Assembly: GCA_032718475.1 (NCBI GenBank)
Contig: JAUCBJ010001580.1
Coordinates: 1-45,157, forward strand
Origin: Nemertoderma westbladi
Taxonomy: Eukaryota; Xenacoelomorpha; Nemertodermatida; Nemertodermatidae
Direction: 5' to 3'
Length of the DNA: 45,157 bases
A program made the translations under genes and the position numbers. The notes under the pieces are model-generated. The model was not told the DNA's origin, did not search any database, and worked only from the letters and a program-made list of their open reading frames with translations. Shown piece by piece: positions 21,071-31,220 of the stretch (positions are counted from its first letter, which is position 1; the number at the start of each line of letters is the position of its first letter).

Positions 21071-22628
21071 TTATTTATTATATTTATTGAAAATTTTATA
21101 TATTGGAGTTGCTGAATCTCGGTAGTGACTGAATGTTATAGTTCTAATAATTTTATTTAATTTCGTCCTGAGTGGTGTTAGAACAGAACTAAATGAATTT
21201 CCCCATAATACAATGCCATATTGGACAAAAGTATGTACCAAAGAAAAATATATCATGCGTAAAATATAAAGGGGGAATATCTGTCTTATTTTATACAGTT
21301 CACCGGCAGTCTTAGATATTTTTTTAATGATTACTTTGAGATGAGCCTTCCAATTTAGTTTGTTATCTATAAATATACCCAAGTATTTCGCTGCGCTTAC
21401 TTTCCTTTATATTACTATCTTTAATTTTAACTTTTGGTAGAATTCTGTGTTTGGGTGATTGTCGGTTAAGGTTTGTTTTGTAAAGAGGCAGTACTCAGTT
21501 TTGGATATATTTACAGATAGTTTGTTATCCAGTAGCCAATCAGATAAATTATTTAGGTTATCATTCATATTGGTCAGTAAATTAGTTAAAGATTTTGCAC
21601 TGTGTAAAAGAGTTGTATCGTCTGCAAATAATGTTGTAAAAATATCTACTGAATTGGGCAAATCGTTGATGTATAGCAGGAAAAGTAGTGGCCCTAATAA
21701 GCTTCCCTGTGGGATTCCGCAAGTGATATTATTTACAGATGAAATGCATTACTTATTTATGAGTATGGCATGATCTAGCGTGTCAAACGCCTTTTTTAAA
21801 TCAATATACACTACGCAACACGATGAACCTGAGTCTAAATGTTGTCTAAGATTTTCAACTATGCTAAAGTACAGCTTCTGTCGTTGTAAGTTTTTTCCTA
21901 AAGCCGAATTGATTTGGTGAAAGAATACTAAAATACTCAATGTAACCTAATAACTGTGAATAAATAATGCGCTCATATATTTTGCTGAAAATTGGTAATA
22001 TAGAGATAGGTCGGTAATTGTTTGAGTCTGATGGGCTGCCTCCTTTGTAAACAGGAATTACGCTTGCAACTTTTAGCCGATCAGGGAAAAAACCACCCGT
22101 AATTGATAGATTTATTAAAAATGATAAATGAACTGATAGTAATTCTGCAGAAAGTTTTACAAGATCGGTAGGAAATTTATCGTTAGTAGAACAACGGGAA
22201 TCTAACTGTAGCAGATGGTATTGTACTTCTACCGGAGTTGTCTTTATTAAAGCAAATGAATTTGGCCTGTTATGACGTATATTGCGGGTGGGACTTCTGG
22301 GAGAATGGGGAATGGCTTTGGCTAATGAGGACCCTATAGTAGAGAAATGAGTATTGAGTGCGTCTGCTATCAGTGATGGATCTGTAATAATTTGTTCGCC
22401 GCTAGGGGTTTTTATTTTTAATTGTTTTGGAACTGCCAGTTTTTTTGAACGATGCAATGCTGTGTTAATTACTTTCCATGTTTTTTTTACGTTTGACTGA
22501 TTTTTTGAAAATTCCTTTATAAAGTACGATTTTTGGGCCTTTAGTAAGATAGAGTTGAGTTTATTACGGTAAGTTTTATATCTATGATGATTTGTAACTG
22601 TCCTATTTGATACGTATATACTAAACAA
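21071..22628 (-). pseudogene. LINE reverse transcriptase, frameshifted
   Basis: The motifs appear in the right order along the minus strand. First comes the finger/palm region with VASVIPVYKGG, NNYRPISILP and QFGFR (22628-21864). Then VVYIDLKKAFDTLDH (motif A, 21940-21749), GIPQGSLLGPLLF (motif B, near 21690-21720) and LFADDTTLLH (the F-A-D-D catalytic motif C, 21661-21407). The C-terminal region with GIFIDNKLNWKAHL and VQYGIVLWG (21382-21071) closes it. Each step changes frame, so it cannot make an active enzyme. The motif wording fits the Jockey/CR1 group of non-LTR elements. Confidence 0.85.
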
Positions 22629-22639
22629 GTGATTCTTTT

Positions 22640-23155
22640 TATTTATACATTTTATTAAACCGGAAGTGATCCATGGCTTTTTTGGAGTTGATCTTTTTGA
22701 TGAAATTTTCGATGGTAAATGACGAGAGCATATATTTTCGAAACCGGAAAAAAAGTTATTATATTTGTCTTTATCAGGAATATTTTCATTTTTATAGTTC
22801 CAAGTATTAGGGTCTGCGATTTCTTTAAGAAAGGTTGTTTTATCAAACTTAGAATAATCGTAGCTATATGTACAATCTTCCTCAGAGGAATGGCAGGAAT
22901 AATTTGCAACAAATATAAAAGTAGGTAGATGATCTGTTTTACCGGTTTCAGTTAAAAATAATCCCGAGTGACAGATTCCATCAGTGATATTTGTTAGTAC
23001 ATGGTCTAGTAGTGTTCTAGAATGGTCAGTGATGCGTGTAGGTTTGGTTATTAATTGGGAAAAACCATTAGATTGTATAAGCTGCAGGTATTCGTCATTT
23101 TTATTGTTATTACTTAATAGGTCAATATTAAAGTCTCCATTAATTATCGCGACTT
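22640..23155 (-). pseudogene. LINE endonuclease, C-terminal part
   Basis: The minus-strand reading from about 23150 contains INGDFNIDLL (Asp/Asn-bearing GDFN motif of apurinic-type endonucleases) and later KTDHLPTF (the S/T-D-H motif). The N-terminal catalytic Glu motif is missing: just upstream the sequence switches to the ORF1-like frame, which implies an internal deletion. The open frame given at 22655-22912 is a different frame of this stretch and not the meaningful one. Confidence 0.7.
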
Positions 23156-23587
23156 AGACCACGTTTCCATCAGTTGAGACATCTGGTCTTCATGTATTTT
23201 CCAGAATGCCCTGCAAATATCATCGGGATTCTCATCTATGATAACTCTCTCGGTGTTTGTATTTGACAAAACTGAGGCACTAGCGTTAATTGATTGAGTA
23301 GAGTTTGAAAACATATCTGTTAATTTCCCAATTTTATTTCCAACCTCATCGATGGCGGCGATAATACGGTCAACAGAATTGCCATCAATGTTCTGTACAG
23401 ATACTGCGGGTATGGCGAGTGTGCGTTCCATAGTAGAAACAAATTCATATAATTTGTCAGTTATCTCATTTTGTGACGATTCCGTAGATTGGGAATTTGA
23501 TCGTAGTGAATGTCTTCTTCCCAAGTTGAGGTCGTCTTTGAAAGATCGGACTAACGTTAGTAATTCTTCCATCTGTGTGCTGGCCAT
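23144..23587 (-). pseudogene. Probable LINE ORF1-type protein
   Basis: 147 codons starting MASTQMEELLTLVRSFKDDL, acidic/polar with heptad-like stretches compatible with a coiled coil. There is no zinc knuckle and no strong family match. Position upstream of, and collinear with, the endonuclease remnant suggests LINE ORF1. The frame ends at a stop at the junction with the endonuclease fragment. It could instead be unrelated DNA fused by deletion. Confidence 0.4.
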
Positions 23588-23640
23588 TTGCGTGATGTCA
23601 GGTGATATAAGTATTAATATAGAAGTAGTTTGCTTTTAGC

Positions 23641-24064
23641 TGACATCCGATAGAAATAAGATAAATAAAATGATATGTTAGCCAGTTTTCATTAATTATA
23701 TTACATAAAAATGGTTTAATTATGTTTATTAGATATTACAGATAAATAAATAATATATATATACAGTAAAAAAGCTCATTTATTATTGTTAATATTAAAA
23801 TACCGAATGCATTATAATAACTATCATGATAACAAAAAATACACATTAACGAGGAAAAATTAGTAGAACCGCTATTTGAAACAAGAGAATGTGAGCCACA
23901 TTGTAAATGAAAACAATTCAATTAATATATTATATATTAATATATTATTAATATAATATATATATATTTCTAAGATAGTCAATTAATACAGTTAATACAA
24001 TTAATACATTAATTCAATTAATATATATATATATATATATTATTATATATTATATATATTATAT
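23641..24064. other. Very AT-rich stretch with (TA)n
   Basis: No gene. TATATA tracts at 23750-23763, 23920-23975 and 24017-24064, the last running straight into the hexanucleotide satellite. Repeated AGTTAATACA-like phrases near 23990. Confidence 0.6.
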
Positions 24065-24107
24065 AGGTGCAAGTGTAGGGGTAGGTGTAGATGTAGGCGT
24101 AGGTGTA
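24065..24107 (+). repeat. Left remnant of TAGGYR hexanucleotide satellite
   Basis: About seven hexamers (TAGGGG, TAGGTG, TAGATG, TAGGCG, TAGGTG) identical in type to the large array at 25398-28840. The LINE between them shows that it inserted into a pre-existing array. Confidence 0.8.
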
Positions 24108-25397
24108 CTACTACTACTAGGATCGGCATGCTGCATTGCAGCTGCATTTTTAAGAATGCTGTGCCGGCTTATCGACAAAATTGCACCGCCACAACTCCCT
24201 ATCACCCATGACATTTGCTAGATCATCCGCATCTTCAAGGCCAGTGTCCTTTAAGATGCGTCCTCAAGAAAGTCATGGGCTGTCCACCATGCTTATTCAC
24301 TCCATGAGGCTGCCAATGTACAAGATTATGCACTGGCTGGTCCTCACGGCGAAAGCAATGTCCTGCAAAGCTGAGGCGATTTTGTTCTGGTGTCAAGCTT
24401 GGGGGAACCAATGAGACACCTCCAATGTTATATAGTGTCTGGTTGGAGATGTGTGCATTGTACTTGACACAAAGAACCCGGCGTAGCATTCTTGTAAATG
24501 TGCCATCCAGAGATTTGTTGTCCTCAGCAGTTAGAGCCCAGCATGGACTCCCATAGAGGAGTACTGGAACTACTGCTGCTCTAAATAATCGGACATTAAG
24601 TTTCCGATTAATTCTCGGTGACTTCCAAATCCTGGAAAGCCTATTCAAGGCTGCCCATGCCTTTCCCTTACGTATTCGAAGGTCCTCACCTGACTTCCGG
24701 ATCCATGATCCCAGGTAACAGAAGTCAACCACATGCTCAAGCATACCATCTTTTGAGCTTATGCTCATCCGATCAAAGACTTGCTGAGGACTTTCAAAGT
24801 TAACTGTCAAAATTTTGGTCTTTCTGGAGTTAATAAAAAGACTAACACTAGAAGCAGCATGTTCTAATGAGCTGAGGAGCCGTTGGGCTCCCTCTAGTGA
24901 TTCTGAGAGTATTCCTAAGTCATCAGCAAAGTCTAGATCAGTTAGGTACTTGGCAGGATTTCCTCGACTTCTGGAGCCAGTAGGTGGAGTTATCATCACC
25001 CCATTATCATTATGATGATCTAAGGACATGCGTAGAACATAGTCAACAACAATTATGAACAAGAATGGTGCAAGTGTGTCTCCCTGGAGGACGCCCCATA
25101 ACACTTCAAATGGTTCTGTGTCACCGTCAACAGTAGACACAAATGTTGTCGAACCATCGTATACTGATCTGATTGCTGCAATAATTTCATCAGGAATCCC
25201 ATATAGTGAAAGTAAGCTGAACATACGCGAGCGAGAGACTGAATCAAAGGCCTTGAAGAAGTCAACAAAGATAACAGCCAGATGCCTGTCTTTCTTTTTT
25301 GATAACTCTTCAATTATCCTTCTAAGTGCCAAATGGGCTCCATGGTCCCACGACCTTTACGGAACCCATTCTGATTTCCACGGAGCATTCTCTCAAA
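24108..25397 (-). mobile_element. 5'-truncated LINE inserted in the hexamer satellite
   Basis: The element reads on the minus strand from 25397 to 24108 and ends in (TAG)n. GTGTA at 24103-24107 and 25398-25402 could be its target duplication, though GTGTA occurs throughout the array. The first 65 bp encode QNGFRKGRGT (RT motif upstream of A) in one frame; the main frame begins at 25332. It is a dead-on-arrival copy of the family that also produced 20000-20259. Confidence 0.8.
24235..25332 (-). pseudogene. LINE reverse transcriptase, 365-codon frame
   Basis: RNA-directed DNA polymerase of a non-LTR element. VIFVDFFKAFDSV (motif A with its catalytic Asp) is near residues 17-30. GVLQGDTLAPFLF (motif B) is near 83-95 and DLDFADDLGIL (motif C) near 133-143. 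Then comes a thumb region with CYLGSWI, RRVLCVKY and AGHCFRRED. The F-A-D-D box is intact, but the finger domain and endonuclease are missing. A frameshift at the 5' edge and another near residue 360 (compare the intact C-terminus at 20000-20259) kill it. The C-terminal G-H-C-x-R..L-V-x-W-x-P-x-G signature is one I associate with RTE-like and related LINEs; the clade is uncertain. Confidence 0.8.
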
Positions 25398-28300
25398 GTG
25401 TAGGCATAGGTGTAGGCTTAAGTGTAGGCATAGGTGTAGGCATAGGTTTAGGTGCAGGTGTAGGCGTAGGTTTAGGCGTAGTTGTAGGCATAGGTGTAGG
25501 TGTAGGTGTAGGCGTTAGTGTAGGCGTAGGTGTAGCTGTAGGCAGAGGCGTGGGTGTAGGTATAGGTGTAGGCATAGGTGTAGGCATAGGCGTAGGTGTA
25601 GGTTTACGCATAGGAGTAGGTGTAGGCGTAGGTGTAGGTATGGGTGTAGGTGTAGGCATAGGCGTAGGTGCAAGTGTAGTCATAGGTGTAGGCGTAGGTG
25701 TAGCTGTAGGCAGAGGCGTGGGTGTAGGTATAGGTGTAGGCATAGGTGTAGGCATAGGCATAGGCGTAGGTGTAGGTGTACGCATAGGTGTAGGCGTAGG
25801 TGTAGGTATGGGTGTAGGTATAGGTGTAGGTTTAGGCGTAGGTGGAGGCGTAGGTGCAGTTATAGGCATAGGTGTAGGTGTAGGTGTAGGCGTAGGTGTA
25901 GGCATAGGCGTAGGTGTAGGCATAGGTGTAGGTGTAGGTGTAGGCGTAGGTGTAGGCCTAGGTGTAGGTGTAGGTGTAGGCATAGGCGTAGGTGCAAGTG
26001 TAGGCATAGGTGTAGGCGTAGGTGGAGCTGTAGGCAGAGGCGTGGGTGTAGGTATAGGTGTAGGCATAGGTGTAGGCATAGGCGTAGGTGTAGGTGTACG
26101 CATAGGTGTAGGTGTAGGCGTAGGTGTAGGTATGGGTGTAGGCATAGGTGTAGGTTTAGGCGTAGGTGGAGGCGTAGGTGCAGTTGTAGGCATAGGTGTA
26201 GGCGTAGGTGTAGGTGTAGGCGTAGGTGTAGGCATAGGTGTAGGCGTAGGTGTAGGCATAGGTGTAGGTGCAAGTGTAGGCATAGGTGTAGGCGTAGGTG
26301 TAGCTGTAGGCAGAGGCGTGGGTGCAGGTATAGGTGTAGGCATAGGTGTAGGCATAGGCGTAGGTGTATGTTTACGCATAGGTGTAGGTGTAGGCGTAGG
26401 TGTAGGCATGGGTGTAGGTGTAGGCATAGGCGTAGGTGCAAGTGTAGGCATAGGTGTAGGCGTAGGTGTAGCTGTAGGTAGAGGCGTGGGTGTAGGTATA
26501 GGTGTAGGCATAGGTGTAGGCATAGGTGTAGGTGTACGCATAGGTGTAGGTGTAGGTATGGGTGTAGGCATAGGTGTAGGCGTAGGTGTAGGCATAGGTG
26601 TAGGTGTAGGCGTAGGTGTAGGCGTAGGTGTAGGCCTAGGTGTAGGTGTAGGTGCAAGTGTAGGCATAGGTGTAGACGTAGGTGTAGCTGTAGGCAGAGG
26701 CGTGGGTGTAGGTATAGGTGTAGGCATAGGTGTAGGCATAGGTGTAGGCGTAGGTGTAGGCATAGGTGTAGGTGTAGGCGTAGGTGTAGGCGTAGGTGTA
26801 GGCCTAGGTGTAGGTGTAGGTGTAGGCATAGGCGTAGGTGCAAGTGTAGGCATAGGTGTAGACGTAGGTGTAGCTGTAGGCAGAGGCGTGGGTGTAGGTA
26901 TAGGTGTAGGCATAGGTGTAGGCATAGGCGTAGGCGTATGTGTACGCATAGGTGTAGGTGTATGCGTAGGTGTAGGTATGGGTGTAGGCATAGGTGTAGG
27001 TTTAGGCGTAGGTGGAGGCGTAGGTGCAGTTGTAGGCATAGGTGTAGGCGTAGGTGTAGGTGTAGGCATAGGCGTAGGTGCAAGTGAAGGCATAGGTGTA
27101 GGCGTAGGTGTAGCTGTAGGCAGAGGCGTGGGTGTAGGTATAGGTGTAGGCATAGGTGTAGGCATAGGCGTAGGTGTAAGTGTACGCATAGGTGTAGGTG
27201 TAGGCGTAGGTGTAGGTGTGGGTGTAGGCATAGGTTTAGGCGTAGGTGGAGGCGTAGGTGCAGTTGTAGGCATAGGTGTAGGCATAGGTGTAGGCGTAGG
27301 TGTAGGCATAGGTGTAGGCGTAGGTGTAGGCATAGGTGTAGGTGTAGGCGTAGGTGTAAGCGTAGGTGTAGGCCTAGGTGTAGGTGTAGGCATAGGCGTA
27401 AGTGCAAGTGTAGGCATAGGTGTAGGCGTAGGTGTAGCTGTAGGCAGAGGCGTGTGTGTAGGTATAGGTGTAGGCATAGGTGTAGGCATAGGCGTAGGTG
27501 TAGGTGTACGCATAGGTGTAGGTGTAGGCGTAGGTGTAGGTATGGGTGTAGGCATAGGTGTAGGTTTAGGCGTAGGTGGAGGCGTAGGTGCAGTTGTAGG
27601 CATAGGTGTAGGCGTAGGCATAAGTGTAGGCGTAGGTGTAGGCGTAGGTGTAGGCATAGGTGTAGGCATAGGTGTAGGCATAGGTTTAGGCGTAGGTGTA
27701 GGTGTAGGCGTAGGTGTAGGCATAGGTCTAGGCATAGGTGTAGGTGTAGGCGTAGGCGTAGGTGTAGGTGTAGGTGTAGGTGTAGGTGTAGGTGTAGGTG
27801 TAGGTGTAGGTGTAGGTGTAGGTGTAGGTGTAGGTGTAGGTGTAGGTGTAGGTGTAGGTGTAGGTGTAGGTGTAGGTGTAGGTGTAGGTGTAGGTGTAGG
27901 TGTAGGTGTAGGCGTAAGCGTAGGTGTAGGTGTAGGTGTCAGCATAGGTGTAGGTGTAGGTGTAGGCATAGGTGTAGGCATAGGCATAGGCATAGGTGTA
28001 GGCGTAGGCATAGGCATAGATGTAGTTGTAGGCATAGGTGTAGGTTTAGGCGTAGGTGGAGGCGTAGGTGTAGGTAGGCGTAGTAGGTGCAGTTGTAGGC
28101 ATAGGTGTAGGCGTAGGTGTAGGCGTAGGTGTAGGCGTAGGTGTAGCCATAGGTGTACGCGTAGGTGTAGGCATAGGTGTAGGCGTAGGTGTAGGCGTGG
28201 GTGTAGGCGAAGGTGTAGACATAGGCCTTAGGCGTAGGCGTTGGTGTAGGTGTAGGTGTAGGCATAGGTGTAGGCATAGGTGTAGGCATAGATGTAGTTG

Positions 28301-28840
28301 TAGGTGTAGGTATAGGCGTAGGTGTAGGCGTGGTGTAGGTGTAGGCGTAGGCATAGGTGTAGGTGTATGCATATGAGTAGGTGAAGGCGTGGGTGTAGGC
28401 AAAGATGTAGGCGTAGGTGTAGGCATAGGTGTAGGCATAGGTGTAGGCGTAGGCATAGGTTTTGGCGTAGGTCTAGGCGTAGTCGTAGGTGTAGGCATAG
28501 GTGTAGGTGTAGGCGTAGGTGTAGGTATAGGCGTAGGCGTAGGTGTAGGCCTAGGTGTCGATGTAGGTGTAGGCATAGGTGTAGGCGTGGGTGTAGGCGA
28601 AGGTGTAGGCATAGGTGTAGGCGTAGGTGTAGGCGTGGGTGTAGGCGAATGTGTAGGTGTAGGCGTAGGTGTAGGCATAGGCGTAGGTGTAGACATAGGT
28701 GTAGGTGTAGTTGTAGGTGTAGGTGTAGGAGTGGGTGTAGGCGTGGTGTAGGTGCAGGTGTAAGTGTAGGCGTAGGTGCAGGTGTATGCATAGGTGTAGG
28801 TGTAGACGTGGGTGTAGGCAAAGGTGTAGGTGTAGTAGAT
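25398..28840 (+). repeat. 3.4-kb hexanucleotide satellite (TAGGTG/TAGGCG/TAGGCA)
   Basis: Continuous 6-bp repeat of form TAGGYR, often alternating TAGGTG with TAGGCG or TAGGCA (a 12-bp sub-period). Marker variants such as GCAGAGGCG recur at 25542, 25710, 26034, 26310, 26478 (one mismatch), 26694, 26880, 27120 and 27444. All intervals are multiples of 6, with 168 and 324 each occurring twice, so higher-order duplication is present. A homogeneous (TAGGTG)n core spans about 27760-27910. Phase slips become common after 28070. The long ORFs across it on both strands (Gly-Val, Pro-Thr, Arg-Cys or Leu-His repeats) are consequences of the hexamer, not genes. Confidence 0.95.
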
Positions 28841-28859
28841 AAGAACAAGGTAAAGCCCA

Positions 28860-29211
28860 GCCTGGTGCACGAGTACGCATATTGGAGGCAACAATACCAC
28901 AAGGGCCTCAGGTAAGAAGACCTGTTCCTATGATCTGCTATCCTGATTTCCTGCACTCGGACGAGTGATTTATAGAAGAGGCTTGGAATAGGGCTTCAGG
29001 CCGCAAACCACTGCGAGATCAGGGAAATAATACTGACTCAAGTGAGGAAGGGGAGGATTTAAGCGGTCAGAAATCCTACAACCGGAAGGGAGGAAAGACT
29101 ATGGTAGACCAGGTAAGTATAAACCCTCAAGAAGGGGCCAGAAGAAGAAGACGGGAATAATACCAAAATGGCACAGTCGATAGTGGAGGATTTGGGCAAG
29201 ACAAACCAACT
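28860..29211 (+). pseudogene. Upstream part of BEL/Pao gag-like region
   Basis: A frame at about 29025-29160 reads acidic then basic (NTDSSEEGEDL, then QEGARRRRRE) and ends at TAA just before the main gag frame. It probably belongs to the same polyprotein, broken by a stop. 28860-29020 shows nothing recognisable. Confidence 0.35.
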
Positions 29212-30042
29212 GTGATGTTTAATTCGATCAACAAATACAATCCGAGTACACCTGCCTTTAGACCAGACTCACGAGTATGGTCAGGTGAGAGGTCATATAG
29301 ACCCAGGACAAAACAACAGGAGTTGCCGGACGAATTTGTAGGATGTCAATTCTGCTTACTAAAGGAAGTGAGATCAGACGATCACAAGTTGGACAGCTGT
29401 AGACGCTTCAAGGAGTTGAGCTCAGAACAGCGAAGGGTTCAAGTGCGGTCATTAGACACCTGTTGGGCATGTCTTGATACAGGTCATGTACGACGCCAGT
29501 GCCCGAATAATAGTCAAGATGGATGTGTGGAGTGTGGTAGATTACACCACAAACTGCTACACGCCGATTTCCATACTCCAACAGACCGATATTTACAAAG
29601 GAACCCCCAAAAGAGGGTAAGTTATCTACAGGAAAACTCGGATATAAGGAGAGGTAAGAGCCTTGTCACAAGGCATAATAGCACATTTACCACCATTGAT
29701 GATGATGGTTATCAACCGGGCTCCTCAGATGAAGAAAACGAGGTAAGTCAGGAGAACGTAACATGTCAAGGTTTCACCACCATTGGCTTTGAAGTACGGT
29801 CAAGTATCGCAAGGAAGTATTTGTCATCAGCCACATCAGAGATATTCAGCGTGATATCAGTGAAACTTACTGGAGACAAAGGATCAAAACACATCTACGT
29901 GATGTTAGACACCGCGTCAACATTATCCTACATCAATGAAGAAGTGGTGAGAGCCGTTTCTAGCTTCCATGACGCGGAAGAGGTTAAGATAGAGTTGAAA
30001 TTCATGCATGGAGTAGGGGAAGTCAAGGGACACGTCAACTAG
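29212..30042 (+). pseudogene. BEL/Pao-type gag zinc-knuckle and protease region
   Basis: 276 codons. Residues ~45-120 carry paired Cys/His knuckles of the BEL/Pao type: C-x2-C..H..C, then CWACLDTGHVRRQC and CVECGRLHHKLLH. Residues ~215-250 hold YVMLDTASTLSYI, the D-T/S-G-S-like catalytic Asp motif of the retropepsin-like domain, with Asp-Thr-Ala-Ser here. A TAG ends the frame at 30040-30042, where the sense continues in the frame entered at about 30045, so this is a frameshifted remnant. In the family the product forms the particle and cleaves the polyprotein. The ATG chosen is simply the first in frame; earlier coding existed upstream. Confidence 0.75.
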
Positions 30043-30365
30043 GGCAAGTCAAGATTTCTGTGACATTGGATTACTTACTTCCACGAGATGCCCATACAGA
30101 TGAAGAAAAGGAAGCGTTGCCGCTAGATGGTCTCAACTGCGTAGCTATGAAAGGATTTGGGAGGCAAATAGGTAAGGTGCCACCAATGAATCCCTTAGCA
30201 CAGGAGTATTTTGACAGCCTCGGAGTGCCATCTAAAATACATAAGCTAGGTTATCAAAATATGAGTATGTTAATTGGAGCTGAACAGCTGATTGCGTACC
30301 AAATATGGGAAACAGCACCGACTAAACTGGATGTAAATGGGCCACATGCCCACACACTATATTAG
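30043..30365 (+). pseudogene. BEL/Pao protease region, C-terminal part in shifted frame
   Basis: The frame continues from the previous entry after a +2 shift (GQVKISVTLDYLLP, near 30044-30085). It contains MSMLIGAEQLIAYQIW near residues 69-84, matching the I-G-x-D/E motif of the same domain. It ends at TAG 30363-30365. No reverse transcriptase follows, implying that most of pol was deleted. Confidence 0.65.
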
Positions 30366-31220
30366 GTTGGTATACGCGAGTACCCATTGCATATGAGTTC
30401 CCAAGTAGCTACGGCTACAAGCTGAGTGGTGGATGCGAAGAAACTATACAACAGACGTCTCTATACTCACGTGAGTCCATAGACCCTCCAGATATAGATG
30501 TTTCAAGAAGAGATTGTAAGGATCATGATGAAACCACTAGTGACTCGTAGGAGGAGTTATGTTCTGATAATGACCAGTTAGAAGAACTGAGTTATTGCAC
30601 AGAAACAGATAGTGATTATACCCATGAGGATTATATCCGATTTCAGTGCGAATATGGTGTTACATACAAAGAACTGTTATCAGAGGTTAACATACACAGA
30701 ACATTCTTAAGTGACATCATGACACTATAGGGGTCATATAGCAAAGTGTCGGAACTTAGATATGTCTCAAGAAGGTGTTGAGGAATTGCCTAAAGAGTAA
30801 TTGGAGCGGCCTAAAGAGTCATTGGAGCGGCCTAAAGAGTTATTGGAGCGGCCTAAAGAGTCATTGGAGCGGCCTATAGACTTCTTGGATCCAGAGATAT
30901 ACGTGACCACAAGATCTGGAAGGGTTAGTTATGACATAAAGCCACCCCTACAGATTGCATAAGGAGCTCAAGGGTCACAGTTAGTAAGTAACAGACAAGA
31001 AACGACCACACCAGTGGGCCTTCGGTTTACAAATACGCGGATTTGGATTCGAAGATTCTATCAGTGGGATTACAATTGTCACCAACACGCATTGAGACAG
31101 GAGACTATAACTTGTCTTCTGCCTCAAATCAAAATTAATCTCAGTAACGCAAATTCACTTCGTATGCATTCCTCGTATGCTAATACTCAGAAATGCATAG
31201 GAGCGGGTTTGTGGTGAATG
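30366..31220 (+). pseudogene. Broken retroelement C-terminal remnant with 7-residue repeat
   Basis: Many stops in all frames, but two readable pieces: four copies of a 21-bp unit (about 30791-30880) coding LERPKES-type heptads, then YVTTRSGRVSYDIKPP (near 30900-30955). The T-R-S-G-R phrase often sits near the C-terminus of LTR-retroelement pol proteins. The rest (frame 31014-31217) is not recognised. Confidence 0.4.

Larger units (their letters stand above)
20393..23640 (-). mobile_element. Decayed Jockey/CR1-group LINE
   Basis: The minus-strand element runs from about 23640 (5') to 20393 (3'), ending in a short (TTGAA)n tail at 20390-20412. It contains a putative ORF1 product (23144-23587), the C-terminal part of the apurinic-type endonuclease (22640-23155) and a reverse transcriptase broken into at least four frames (21071-22628). 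The 3' part (20393-21060) is UTR-like and holds a G-rich tract. I found no clear target-site duplication; the 5' limit is approximate. Confidence 0.75.

Noticed and set aside
25393-28035. 880-codon Pro-Thr-Met frame and overlapping Leu-His and Arg-Cys frames
   Set aside because: Other readings of the same hexamer satellite.
25055-28231. 1058-codon open frame on the plus strand
   Set aside because: Almost entirely Gly-Val/Gly-Ile from the hexamer satellite, and its first part is antisense to the LINE reverse transcriptase. It is open only because the 6-bp repeat keeps the frame without stops.
24065-28840. Telomeric or interstitial telomere repeat
   Set aside because: Units are TAGGTG/TAGGCG/TAGGCA, not TTAGGG or TTAGG, and the array is internal and interrupted by a LINE.
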